From: a virus | DNA length: 64,000 nucleotides | Direction: 5' to 3' (one strand) | Virus record (IMG/VR): IMGVR_UViG_3300026538_000054 | Span: 124,001-188,000 of that record | Part shown: piece after piece, positions 48,907-56,854 of the stretch | Numbering within the stretch: position 1 is the first letter of the stretch | Layout: each line of letters starts with the position of its first letter | The notes under the pieces: generated by a model | Databases searched by the model: none | What the model saw: the letters and a program-made list of their open reading frames with translations, nothing else | Told to the model about the DNA's origin: nothing | Program-made: the position numbers and the translations under genes

Positions 48907-49986
48907 ATGTTCAATTGCAAGGTCCTGAAGCACAGCCGTCCGCCGGAAGGGCTGGATTTGATCAGCATCGAGTGGGACACGCCGCGCGTGGTCCTGGCGG
49001 AGGCCGTGACGCACAGACGGTCCTCGGACGTCTTCGGCGATTTCGAGCTCGTCTACGCCGAGCGGACCACCACCCAGGGGATGTCCAAGAACAGCGCCAG
49101 CTCCAGGGCCATCCCGCTCTGGAAGATCATCAAGAAGGCCATGGACGATACGTACGTCCCTCAGCGATTCTCCTCGGCCGGCAAGGGCATGCAGGGTGCC
49201 GGCTGGCTGGAGGGCAAGGACCACGAGATCGCCGTCAAGAACTGGCTGCGCCTCAGGGACCAGGCCGTGGTGGCGGCGCTCTCCCTGCTCAACGGGAAGG
49301 ACTGCGCGGAGACCATCCAGAAGGCCGGCCTACACCTGAGGTTCATTCGAGAGCTCGAAGGCCTGCCGGCGCCCGATGTGTCCGTTCACAAGCAGGACGT
49401 GAACCGGTGTCTGGAGCCCTGGCTTTGGGTCACGCAAGCGGTGACGGCGACCATGGACCACTGGTCGAACTTCTTCCATCTGCGATGCCACAGGGCCGCG
49501 CACCCCGCCCTGCGAAAGCTGGCCCGGATGGCCTTCCTGGCGATCAGGGGTAGCAAGCCGCAACAACTGGCCCGCTACCAGTGGCACCTGCCCTACGACG
49601 ATGGTGAGGCCCCGTTCTGGGCCCCGAACCTGGCGACCATCTGGCCGGGCGTCGCCCTGGATGACATTCATCCGCGCGTCAGGGCCAGCGCTGCGCGATG
49701 TGCCTGGGTAAGTTACGAAAATCCCGACAAGGAGGCGACCCAGGAGGCCTGCGACAACACGTTCACCAAGCTGGTCGGTTCTTCACCACTGCACGCCAGT
49801 CCACAAGAACATCAGGCCTGCCCGCCACCGCCGAGCCTCTTCCAGGCCATGCCGCAATACCAAAGCAATCTCACCGGCTGGCTGCAGGCCAGGAAGCTGT
49901 TGCCGCGGGAGGCCGTCAAGGAGTACAGCCCCTCCGACGAACTGGTCGCCTCCTGGGGGCCGGACCTGATGGAAGACGGCCTGTGA
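48907..49986 (+). CDS. thyX: Flavin-dependent thymidylate synthase (ThyX)
   Basis: 359 residues. Conserved pieces: RVVLAEAVTHR, then MSKNSASSRAIP, the substrate-binding core of the ThyX motif, and later VHKQDVNRCLEPWLWVTQAVTATMDHWSNFFHLRCHRAAHPAL, which is typical of phage ThyX. It makes dTMP from dUMP using FAD. The HR of THR and the SxN part of the signature are separated by about 20 extra residues (RSSDVFGDFELVYAERTTTQG), which is unusual and may be a loop insertion. GGAG lies upstream. Confidence 0.8.
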   Translation: MFNCKVLKHSRPPEGLDLISIEWDTPRVVLAEAVTHRRSSDVFGDFELVYAERTTTQGMSKNSASSRAIPLWKIIKKAMDDTYVPQRFSSAGKGMQGAGWLEGKDHEIAVKNWLRLRDQAVVAALSLLNGKDCAETIQKAGLHLRFIRELEGLPAPDVSVHKQDVNRCLEPWLWVTQAVTATMDHWSNFFHLRCHRAAHPALRKLARMAFLAIRGSKPQQLARYQWHLPYDDGEAPFWAPNLATIWPGVALDDIHPRVRASAARCAWVSYENPDKEATQEACDNTFTKLVGSSPLHASPQEHQACPPPPSLFQAMPQYQSNLTGWLQARKLLPREAVKEYSPSDELVASWGPDLMEDGL

Positions 49987-50275
49987 CCGAATCAGAATGG
50001 ATAGCGTGCAGCGACCCGCCGGAGATGCTGAGACACCTCGGCAAACAGCACAGCCTGCGTTTGCGGCAATAAGCCCGCCGCAGAGGGCTTTGATACGAGT
50101 GCCATACTAACATGCGCAGCGGCAAGGCGTTTCAACTCACTACGCGCTGGCGACGAGGAGAGACACCCTGAGACAGGCGAGCTGGACTTCGCCAGGCTCG
50201 CCATCCTCGCCGACGCCGTTGAAGAAGCGGGCTGCAACTGGATGCTCTGTAGATCACCAGCGAGGACGACGAATG
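49983..50275 (+). pseudogene. Broken MTEAEW-family gene
   Basis: GTG 49983 begins MTESEWIACSDPPEMLRHLG but stops at 50072 (29 residues). After leader-type copy 7, a short frame resembles the C-terminal end of the family (FARLAILADAVEEAGCNWMLC, near 50180-50250). The two parts match the ends of the 43475 gene, so most of the gene is lost. The remnant is bounded by thyX and a small gene. Confidence 0.55.
50063..50089 (-). promoter_or_regulatory. Leader-type element, copy 7 (inverted orientation)
   Basis: On the - strand AGCCC/GGGCT (stem 1) and GCGGC/GCCGC (stem 2) with loops TCT and TTAT. It shares TATCAAAGCCCTCTGC with copy 3 almost exactly. It sits inside the broken gene. Confidence 0.5.
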
Positions 50276-50617
50276 AAAGAGAGCACCGTGAGCGAAAAGA
50301 AACAAAGGCCGTGGTCGAGGTTGATTGCTGTCGCCCGCAAGGCGCAGGCGGTCATCCAGGCCGCTAATACCAACCCAATGCACGACGAGTGGGACGACGT
50401 TGAGGCGAAGCAGGCGTTCGAGGACATCGAGTGCGCTCTCGCGGACATCGAGAAAACAGGGCTGAAGACTGACGAGCTGCCCGCCCTGGTGGAGGCGTGC
50501 CAAGCGGGCATCAAGGACTACGAGACGTACATGGACGGCAAGGAGACGTACCCCGAGTACCACCACGCCGCGATCAACCGGATCAGTCGCGCGCTCGACA
50601 AGGTCACTCAACCATAG
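50273..50617 (+). CDS. Hypothetical protein (114 aa)
   Basis: ATG 50273 with GCGAGG upstream; GTG 50288 is an alternative. Helical, charged (RLIAVARKAQAVIQAANTNP; DIECALADIEKTGLKTDELPALVEACQAGI). It is convergent with the terminase gene and overlaps its 3' end by ten bases. No family recognised. Confidence 0.45.
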   Translation: MKESTVSEKKQRPWSRLIAVARKAQAVIQAANTNPMHDEWDDVEAKQAFEDIECALADIEKTGLKTDELPALVEACQAGIKDYETYMDGKETYPEYHHAAINRISRALDKVTQP

Positions 50618-53600
50618 ATCGCGGCGTCGCCGTCGCGCCAGTCAGCCCCTGGTTCATCAGCGCCGCTATGCTGCTCGTTGGCCATGTAGCGACGAGCCGA
50701 GGCCAGGTCAGGCCAGCGGCCCGTGCTCTGCCAGAGAGCGCAGCAACCGATGTTCACCGCCTGGGCGAAATCATCCGGGAACATCGGGCTTCGGATGATC
50801 GTGTAGATGTCCGAGCCGGCGGCGGTAGGCGTCTTGTTCTCGGTGAGCGACAGGAAGTCATGGAGCAGGCCGGGGTCGTCCTTGCTCTTGAAGTCGTACT
50901 TGAAGAACCGCAGGATGCCCAGCTTGATGCAGGCGCAGGTAAGGCCCAGAGACTTCGTCTTGTCCACCTGCCAGTAGGCCCTGGGCCTTTCCGGCGTGGC
51001 CGGCTTGTAGGTCATCGTGTGCTGCCGGGCGGCGCCGATGTAGGCCACGGGGATTACGACGTCGGCGTCCAGCCCCGCCTGGATCAGGAAGGTCTCCCTG
51101 AGGGCCCCTGCGCCCGTGTAGTCGTGGACGAGCAACCTGCAGCCGAACTGCCGCCAGACATCCAGGACGGCCTCGGCCTCTCGCAGGTGGTCATGAGGCG
51201 TTAACAGCCTCTTGCCGTAGATCACGTCGATCTGACCCGACGGCTTGATGCCCATGACGGCCAGCGTGGTGAAGCTGACCCTGTCTTCGCCGCCTCCGCC
51301 CCAGTCCACGGTCAGGATGAGCAGGTCGTAGTTTCTGGCGTGGCGCAGGACCACGGGCGACGGCTCACTGGAGTTTTCCCACTCCAGGCACCCGGCGCGG
51401 ACCAGGTCCGTGATGTTCACGAGCTTGGTGCCCTGGTCGTAGCTCTCGCCCAAACACTCGTTGTAGAACTTGGCCGTGGTGGTGTTGCCGTAGCCGTTCA
51501 TCTTGGCCACGAGGCTAGCCCAGTGGGCCTCGCGGGCGTAGTGAATAGGCAGGATGATTTGCGGTACGTGGTAGCCGGGAAATCGCTTGGCCAGTCTCTC
51601 CACCTTGTGGACCCATCGCCCCAGCCTGGGGTTGACCGGGCGCCCGCACTTCGAGTTGGCGCAGATGATGCCTGGGCTTTCTTCCGAGATGTCATCTCTG
51701 ACCGGTCCAATCATGCGCTCCAGGTCGTAGCCCGCCGCCGGGACGTTGATCTTGTGGCAGACCAGGCACGGGATGCACCACTCCGCCTGGGAACTGCTGG
51801 TCCAGGCCCAGTGCAGGGTGGTGTCCAGGGTCTTGGGCGTCCCGGAGTAGATCTTCGCTCGCCAGGTGCTAGCGGAAATGGTCTCGTTAACGACGGCGAG
51901 AAGACCTGGATCAAAGTTCTGGCAGTTAGACACCCCGATGCCATTCGCCACGAAGGTGTGCGTGCCTTCAACCTCGATGTCGAAGACGTCGTGGACCCCT
52001 ACGTCTTCGATCCGGACGAGGTCGGCCACAGCGAGGCCGTCAGCCGGGTGAACTCGTCCGAGAAGGTCGCTCTCTTCTCCTCGGAAAGGTTGTCTCTCTT
52101 GAGCATCATCCGCAGATAGCTCAGCCGCACCAGCATGACCGCCCGCTTCGGCTTGCAGTCCTGGCAGGACCACTCGGTCGCGCGCGGCAAGCCTGTCTTC
52201 TTGGCCCGGTAGGTGGCCTGGTAAGCCTTGAGCTTCTCTGGGTTCTTCTTGTTCCACGCCGCCTGTTTCGCCCTGACTGCTTCGCGATCGACGGGCCTCG
52301 CCTTTTTCTTCGCTCGCGCGGCCTCCTGCCGTTCCTTGGCTAGAGGATGGGCCTTTTCGTTCGCGTACCAGAGGCGACGTCTGGCGATCAGACAGGAGTC
52401 GCTGCCGCAGCACCAGTAACGGATCTTTTTCTTCCACACCGCCTGGTGGCCCTTTGACGGGAAGTTCTTGCCGCAGAAGTGGCAGTCGGCCGTCTCCACT
52501 CTGCCAGACGTGTCCAGCTTGTAGTACATCGACGGAGGCGTGAAGTCCTCCAGGATGCGCATCAGTCGAACGGCGGAGGACGTTTTGAACATCACCTGGG
52601 GGTAGGTCTTTTCCTTGACCTTGGCCGCGTACGTCGAACACGTGAAACCGTTCGTGAAGATCCGGAGGCCCGGCGTGCAGCCGAGCTTCGTGTGGGAGCC
52701 GTCGTCGGCCACCCACCACGCCAGGGCCTGGAGCAGGTTGGTCTCGTCGATGGCCTTCAGCCACGCCTCCGTGACCGTCTTCACGCCCCCTGGGTAGCAC
52801 AGCTCGCGCCAGTATTTGAGCTCCGAGGTGACGACAGTCCAGAACCTGACCGACCTGTGCCCGAGTTTGTTCTTCTTCGAGAGCGATGGTACGCCAACTA
52901 CGAGCTCGGACAAGCAGATGTACTTGGTCCAGAGGTACTCGGCCTGCTTGGGGCTGTGGTTGATGGCGAAGTAGCCTTCCGGGCTGATGTACCCGTCGCC
53001 CAGCAGCGTCCCCAGAAGCAGGGCCTTCTGCTCCATGTCCAACGGCCTCTTCTTGGCGATCTCGATCTCGGCCAGTCTCGTCTTGCGCTCGTCGGGAGGC
53101 AGCTTCGACGATCTGGGAAACACGAAGCCATCCGGCACTCGTGGCCACGAAAGAGTCTGAAGTAAGGTCAACGTAGGTCCCCTGGGAGGTGTGAAGTCGG
53201 TAGCATCGTCGACGACCGTGCCATGATGATTCCACCACTCGTCGGTAGACGATACGGCCGTCCGGATCGAAAGATTCCACCTGGTCGCCGACAACGACGT
53301 CCCGAATCAAGAGGCGGCCCCTGGAAGTCATGACCCAGGTCGTGTCGCCTCTGGCGCTTTCGTCTATCCCAATTAGCTCAGATGGGATACCGCGGATTCG
53401 CTCAGCGTCGGTGAACGCGTAGGAGCAGAAGATCCTTGAGAAATTGCAGAAGCTGCGCTGGAGGACCGAGTTCTCGGTGTCAGGGCCCACCCAGGCCGAG
53501 CGCAAGGGGCTCGTCTCGATGAAGGGCCTGAGATACTGCGTCGAAAAGCGCCTGATCTGCTCGAAGAGGGGCGTGATGTACAGGACCGAGAAGTGAGGCA

Positions 53601-53874
53601 CCGTGGCGCAGATCAGAAGGCCCTTGGCGGCCAGGGCGTTTGACTTGCCGCATTGCCTGCCGGTCTTCAACACCGTTTCGGGAGGTACGTCCAGGTCGAA
53701 GAACGGCTCGAAAGGAAAATGGTCGTCCAGGCCGTAGGGCTTTCCCTTCAGTCTGAGAAACAGCGGTAGAAAGGGAGCGAAGTTTCCTTCGCCTCCCTGT
53801 GACATGAGGCCTTGGATCTTCTCCATCAGGGCGCTCGCGTCGCCCTGTTCGTTGCTCTGGACCGGATAACTCAT
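50608..53874 (-). CDS. terL: Terminase large subunit interrupted by an intein
   Basis: The precursor is 1088 residues; the terminase alone is ~610, a normal size. Walker A TGRQCGKS is at 71-78. Walker B (LIGIDE) ends at residue 172, then the intein (173-650), then CQNFDPGLL. The C-terminal nuclease half has LLILTVDWGGGGEDRVSF and LLVHDYTGAGALRETF with conserved acidic residues. It would cut concatemers and pump DNA into capsids. The intein interrupts the ATPase site, so splicing is needed. Its start overlaps the divergent gene at CATG. No small subunit gene was recognised. Confidence 0.85.
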   Translation of the reverse strand: MSYPVQSNEQGDASALMEKIQGLMSQGGEGNFAPFLPLFLRLKGKPYGLDDHFPFEPFFDLDVPPETVLKTGRQCGKSNALAAKGLLICATVPHFSVLYITPLFEQIRRFSTQYLRPFIETSPLRSAWVGPDTENSVLQRSFCNFSRIFCSYAFTDAERIRGIPSELIGIDESARGDTTWVMTSRGRLLIRDVVVGDQVESFDPDGRIVYRRVVESSWHGRRRCYRLHTSQGTYVDLTSDSFVATSAGWLRVSQIVEAASRRAQDETGRDRDRQEEAVGHGAEGPASGDAAGRRVHQPGRLLRHQPQPQAGRVPLDQVHLLVRARSWRTIALEEEQTRAQVGQVLDCRHLGAQILARAVLPRGREDGHGGVAEGHRRDQPAPGPGVVGGRRRLPHEARLHAGPPDLHERFHVFDVRGQGQGKDLPPGDVQNVLRRSTDAHPGGLHASVDVLQAGHVWQSGDGRLPLLRQELPVKGPPGGVEEKDPLLVLRQRLLSDRQTSPLVRERKGPSSSQGTAGGRASEEKGEARRSRSSQGETGGVEQEEPREAQGLPGHLPGQEDRLAARDRVVLPGLQAEAGGHAGAAELSADDAQERQPFRGEESDLLGRVHPADGLAVADLVRIEDVGVHDVFDIEVEGTHTFVANGIGVSNCQNFDPGLLAVVNETISASTWRAKIYSGTPKTLDTTLHWAWTSSSQAEWCIPCLVCHKINVPAAGYDLERMIGPVRDDISEESPGIICANSKCGRPVNPRLGRWVHKVERLAKRFPGYHVPQIILPIHYAREAHWASLVAKMNGYGNTTTAKFYNECLGESYDQGTKLVNITDLVRAGCLEWENSSEPSPVVLRHARNYDLLILTVDWGGGGEDRVSFTTLAVMGIKPSGQIDVIYGKRLLTPHDHLREAEAVLDVWRQFGCRLLVHDYTGAGALRETFLIQAGLDADVVIPVAYIGAARQHTMTYKPATPERPRAYWQVDKTKSLGLTCACIKLGILRFFKYDFKSKDDPGLLHDFLSLTENKTPTAAGSDIYTIIRSPMFPDDFAQAVNIGCCALWQSTGRWPDLASARRYMANEQHSGADEPGADWRDGDAAIYG
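51925..53358 (-). mobile_element. Terminase intein with an out-of-frame endonuclease domain
   Basis: 1,434 nt inserted after the Walker B GIDE. The 5' part in the terminase frame begins SARGDTTWVMTSRGR (block A) and continues to TSDSFVATSAGWLRVSQIV (block B). The 3' part, also in frame, has RIEDVGVHDVFDIEVEGTHTF and ends GVSN before Cys (block F/G). The LAGLIDADG domain between them (51999-53036) reads in the +1 frame. Start Ser, end Asn + Cys fit a Ser-initiated intein. Confidence 0.8.
51999..53036 (-). CDS. LAGLIDADG homing endonuclease in a shifted frame inside the intein
   Basis: Frame is +1 relative to the terminase. Residues MEQKALLLGTLLGDGYISPEG show the LAGLIDADG-type motif, and WWVADDGSHTKLG later is a second active-site-like motif. 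Zinc-type Cys pairs (CHFCGKN and CCGSDSC) follow. Nearly all codons end in G or C here, so this frame is truly coding. The ATG at 53036 has GAAGAGG about nine bases upstream; the frame is open further upstream to 53294. It could be a free-standing endonuclease translated within the terminase mRNA, or the domain of an intein split by two frame changes. Confidence 0.7.
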   Translation of the reverse strand: MEQKALLLGTLLGDGYISPEGYFAINHSPKQAEYLWTKYICLSELVVGVPSLSKKNKLGHRSVRFWTVVTSELKYWRELCYPGGVKTVTEAWLKAIDETNLLQALAWWVADDGSHTKLGCTPGLRIFTNGFTCSTYAAKVKEKTYPQVMFKTSSAVRLMRILEDFTPPSMYYKLDTSGRVETADCHFCGKNFPSKGHQAVWKKKIRYWCCGSDSCLIARRRLWYANEKAHPLAKERQEAARAKKKARPVDREAVRAKQAAWNKKNPEKLKAYQATYRAKKTGLPRATEWSCQDCKPKRAVMLVRLSYLRMMLKRDNLSEEKRATFSDEFTRLTASLWPTSSGSKT

Positions 53875-54022
53875 GGCTCATCCCAATAGCGACTTCAGCC
53901 TCGGCTTCGTAGCCGAGCTGCTCGAAGCGCTTTTCTGCGTGCTTGCGCTCTTCTGCGCGTGTTCCATTCGCGTCGTCTGCGGCCTGCTGGGGCTTCTCCT
54001 TCAGGCCGTCTTCGGCGACTGA
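53873..54022 (+). CDS. Small membrane protein (49 aa)
   Basis: ATG 53873 overlaps the divergent terminase start. Very hydrophobic: FVAELLEALFCVLALFCACSIRVVCGLLGLLLQAVFGD spans one or two membrane helices. No family; it might be a holin-type or phage membrane protein. Too short to be in most gene calls. Confidence 0.45.
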   Translation: MAHPNSDFSLGFVAELLEALFCVLALFCACSIRVVCGLLGLLLQAVFGD

Positions 54023-54053
54023 TCCCTGCTAATCTCAGGTTCGCCCTTCCCCG

Positions 54054-54080
54054 GCCCTGCGCGGCGGGCGTAATGCCGCG
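54054..54080 (+). promoter_or_regulatory. Leader element copy 8 (pseudoknot-like)
   Basis: Stem 1 GCCC/GGGC; stem 2 CGCGGC/GCCGCG with GTAAT between. It ends 14 bases before ATG 54095. Confidence 0.5.
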
Positions 54081-54094
54081 AAGAGAAAAACACC

Positions 54095-54310
54095 ATGTCA
54101 GGCAACTGCCGAGTGTACCTGGAGCGCGTCGGTATCCGTCCGACGATACACCAGTTCCGAAGGCCCGTTCTTTCACCGGGCCGCAATATTGTGATGCGCT
54201 CGCCGGCGATCCTGACGCCCGAGCAACAACTGATCAACCAGGACCTCAACGGGCCGGATAGGGCCGGCGGGACCGAGCCCTGGCCGGACGAGAAAGTGGT
54301 GAGCTCTTGA
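54095..54310 (+). CDS. Small hypothetical protein (71 aa)
   Basis: ATG 54095 follows a pseudoknot-like leader. Mixed sequence (CRVYLERVGIRPTIHQFRRPVL ... MRSPAILTPEQQLINQDLNG), no membrane segment. Overlaps the next gene by TTGA. No family recognised. Confidence 0.45.
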   Translation: MSGNCRVYLERVGIRPTIHQFRRPVLSPGRNIVMRSPAILTPEQQLINQDLNGPDRAGGTEPWPDEKVVSS

Positions 54311-54474
54311 AGGAGTTGGACTCGTGGGCCGGTCTTTTCGCCATGTTCGTCGCGATCCTTGTGGGCTGGGGCCTGTACACGGGTGACCTGCCCTGCTGCG
54401 CGCTTCTGCCCATCGCCCTGGTCGTCCTTGTCGTGTTCAAGCTCCTGGGCGCGGTATACGGGCCAAAAAAGTAA
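54307..54474 (+). CDS. Small two-helix membrane protein (55 aa)
   Basis: TTG 54307 (or TTG 54316). Two hydrophobic segments: WAGLFAMFVAILVGWGLY and CCALLPIALVVLVVFKLLGAV separated by TGDLPCC, with a basic end (YGPKK). Layout resembles small phage holins, but nothing confirms it. Confidence 0.45.
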   Translation: MKELDSWAGLFAMFVAILVGWGLYTGDLPCCALLPIALVVLVVFKLLGAVYGPKK

Positions 54475-54484
54475 GAGGAAGAAC

Positions 54485-55030
54485 ATGGTCGCAAAGGCCG
54501 GCAGGACGGAGAATCAGCTACTGCCAATGCGCGTTCACATCCGCTGGATGCTCCGGCGCGACATGAACGAAATCTTGCGCATCGAGCAGGACAGTTTCGA
54601 GCTCCCTTGGACAGAGGAGGACTTTTTGAACTGTCTGCGCTCGAGAAATTGCATTGGCATGTCGGCCGAGCAGGGCGAGCGTGTCGTCGCCTTCATGATC
54701 TACGAGCTGCACAAGAGGAAGCTGGACATCCTGAACTTTGCCGTCCAGCCGGACTTCCGACGAGCAAGAGTGGGCGCGCAGATGGTGTCCAAGCTTATCA
54801 GCAAGTTGTCGGGCCACCGAAGGACGCACATCACCGCTGTCGTGCGAGAGACGAACCTGCAGGCCCAGTTGTTCTTCAGGGCCGTGAATTTCACGGCCCT
54901 CCGTGTTCTACGAGACCATTTCGACGACACGGGCGAGAGCGCCTACCTGATGCGCTACCGCTTACCAATGTCGGAGTGGGCGCGCGAGAACCTCGAAGAG
55001 GAAGAAGCTGGTGAACCAGCCGACGAATGA
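54485..55030 (+). CDS. RimI-like GNAT acetyltransferase (181 aa)
   Basis: ATG 54485 with AGAGGAAG upstream. GNAT features: IRWMLRRDMNEILRIEQDSF (strand 1), VAFMIYELHKRKLDILNFAVQPDFRRARVGAQMV (the R/G-x-x-G/A acetyl-CoA loop of strand 4), and VVRETNLQAQLFFRAVNFTALRVLRD (strand 5). Likely acetylates protein N-termini or amines. C-terminal acidic tail. Common in planctomycetes; could act on host ribosomes or phage proteins. Confidence 0.75.
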   Translation: MVAKAGRTENQLLPMRVHIRWMLRRDMNEILRIEQDSFELPWTEEDFLNCLRSRNCIGMSAEQGERVVAFMIYELHKRKLDILNFAVQPDFRRARVGAQMVSKLISKLSGHRRTHITAVVRETNLQAQLFFRAVNFTALRVLRDHFDDTGESAYLMRYRLPMSEWARENLEEEEAGEPADE

Positions 55031-55045
55031 AGGCGGTGGCAGGAC

Positions 55046-55762
55046 ATGACCGACGGTGACGTGATCCTCCGCGCGGTCCTCGCCAGTCCGGGGGACGACC
55101 TGACACGCCTGGCTTACGCGGACTGGCTGGAAGAGAGCGGCGAGCTGCCGCGGGCGGAGCTCATTCGCGTGCAGTTGGAAGAGGCGAGATTGCACGTTTG
55201 TGACTGCGCACCGTCGCTGTTTGTCCAGCCTGGTTGTGCAACCTGTGCCGTGGTGAAACCGCTGCGACGTAAAGCGCACAAACTGTTGCTGGGCCTGACC
55301 CACCACTTCAGGCCGCTGACGGGCTACTCCTGGTCCGTGCTCGGTCGCATGCCTGACGGTGACACGCCTGGCAGCCACGTTCGTCGCGGCTGCGTCGAAT
55401 CCGTCCGCCTGTCCTGCGACGAGTTTCTCAGCCACGCCGAGGCCATATTCGGGCAGCACCCGGTTACGAAGGTGTTGCTGTCAGATTTGAGTCCCCTCTA
55501 TAACGTCTGCGGCCTTTGGCCGGCCGGCTACATAGACCCTTCGGATGCGGATCGGGCTGGATGGCTGTTGCGCAAGGGGACGAGGGATGAGTTCTCCTTG
55601 CCAGCCGTCCTGTTTGACTTGCTGCCGCCCGCGCCGCTTGTTTCCTCCCCGGGGTGCTGGGCGTGCAGCGAAGAGGCTGACGCTCTTACCGCCCTCTCCA
55701 TCGCCTGCATCCGCTACGGCCGAGGAATTGTCGGCCTGCCGCCCTTGGAGCTTGAAGCATGA
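55046..55762 (+). CDS. TIGR02996 domain protein (238 aa)
   Basis: ATG 55046. MTDGDVILRAVLASPGDDLTRLAYADWLEESGELPRAELIRVQLEEARL is a clear TIGR02996 (YADWLEE core). Residues ~50-75 contain a Cys cluster (HVCDCAPSLFVQPGCATC). The rest is unique. Strongest single marker for a Gemmata-type host in this window. Its activity is unknown. Confidence 0.75.
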   Translation: MTDGDVILRAVLASPGDDLTRLAYADWLEESGELPRAELIRVQLEEARLHVCDCAPSLFVQPGCATCAVVKPLRRKAHKLLLGLTHHFRPLTGYSWSVLGRMPDGDTPGSHVRRGCVESVRLSCDEFLSHAEAIFGQHPVTKVLLSDLSPLYNVCGLWPAGYIDPSDADRAGWLLRKGTRDEFSLPAVLFDLLPPAPLVSSPGCWACSEEADALTALSIACIRYGRGIVGLPPLELEA

Positions 55763-56160
55763 CCACGACCCCTGACGACATGGACCGTTCTCCCGAGGCC
55801 GGCCAGTCGCCCGAGAAAGACGGCAAGAACAAGTACTCGGCATGGCCCTTCCTGATCAGCCTGGCCCGCGACGGCGACAGGGTGCATTTCGAGATCACGG
55901 ACTACTACGGCAACCCTGTGGCGAGCTACGACAGCGACGACCACTCATTCACGGTGAGCCCGGAAGAGGCGATGGCCAACGCCAGGTTGCTCCTCCTGGC
56001 CCCGCGGACGGCCGAACGGCTCAGACAACTGACCGCCGTCGCCGACAAACTCATGACCCTGGCTGTTGACCTCGACGTCACGGAAGAGGAGATGGTGGCG
56101 ATTACCTCGACCATCGCCCAGGCGAGGGACCACCTGAAAGAACTGCCAGAGGCAGTATAG
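55759..56160 (+). CDS. Hypothetical protein (133 aa)
   Basis: ATG 55759 overlaps the previous stop. Disordered N-terminus, then a small beta sheet (FLISLARDGDRVHFEITDYYGNPVASYDS) and a helical C-terminal half (ARLLLLAPRTAERLRQLTAVADKLM). No family recognised. Confidence 0.45.
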   Translation: MTTTPDDMDRSPEAGQSPEKDGKNKYSAWPFLISLARDGDRVHFEITDYYGNPVASYDSDDHSFTVSPEEAMANARLLLLAPRTAERLRQLTAVADKLMTLAVDLDVTEEEMVAITSTIAQARDHLKELPEAV

Positions 56161-56168
56161 GACTAATC

Positions 56169-56414
56169 GTGGCTGACATCACCGTACGTAAACTGGAGCT
56201 TCTGGTTAGAGGGCTCAAGCACGCTATCAAGAAAAAGCGCCAGGTGGGCGAGCGTTTTCGCAACCACTCGCTCGACTGGTCGCGCGCCCGAAAGTCCCAC
56301 TTGGACGCAGACACAGAGATCGAGAAGGCCGAGGAAAATCTCCTGGCTGTCTGCCGCGGCCTGGTAAGTGGCGGTCTGAGCGTCAGCCACGTCACCGAGG
56401 ACGAAAAAACATGA
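56169..56414 (+). CDS. Small helical protein (81 aa)
   Basis: GTG 56169. Basic, helical (LELLVRGLKHAIKKKRQVGERFRNHSLDWSRARKSHL), overlapping the next gene by four bases. Possibly nucleic-acid binding by charge; no family. Confidence 0.45.
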   Translation: MADITVRKLELLVRGLKHAIKKKRQVGERFRNHSLDWSRARKSHLDADTEIEKAEENLLAVCRGLVSGGLSVSHVTEDEKT

Positions 56415-56854
56415 ATGCCGCCGACGTTCTTGCGACGGTGAGGTCGTTGCTCCTCACGAACGACGATGTCGCTCGCCAGGCCCTGGCCGATATGTTCGAG
56501 GAGCTGAAGGACGAGGAGATGGTCAACCTGCTCCGAAAGGGCCTGGAGGTCTGTGTCGTCTGGGGCGAGGACGACTCGATCCTTGACTACGCGCCGACCC
56601 TTGACCAGGGCCTGGAACGCATCGAGACCTATCTGTTTCACAGTCTTGAGGCAAAGCGCGCGTTCGAGACGGCCCTCATGGAGCACGACGGTTGGACCGA
56701 CTGCTCCACCGGCACCGAGGAAGAGGTCGAGGAGTACGTCCGCTCCCTGTACGACGAGGACGAGTCGTTGCACGACGAGGACGAGTCGTTGCTCGCCGAG
56801 GCAGATGATGAACTGTCCGACAACGACGTCGCTCGCGGGGGCCAGCTCACTTGA
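56411..56854 (+). CDS. TIGR02996-like N-terminal module protein with acidic repeats (147 aa)
   Basis: ATG 56411. VLATVRSLLLTNDDVARQALADMFEELKDEEMV resembles the diverged module of 30825. C-terminal region has a tandem repeat of DEDESLxDEDESLL and is strongly acidic. Overlaps the next gene. Function unknown. Confidence 0.45.
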   Translation: MNAADVLATVRSLLLTNDDVARQALADMFEELKDEEMVNLLRKGLEVCVVWGEDDSILDYAPTLDQGLERIETYLFHSLEAKRAFETALMEHDGWTDCSTGTEEEVEEYVRSLYDEDESLHDEDESLLAEADDELSDNDVARGGQLT

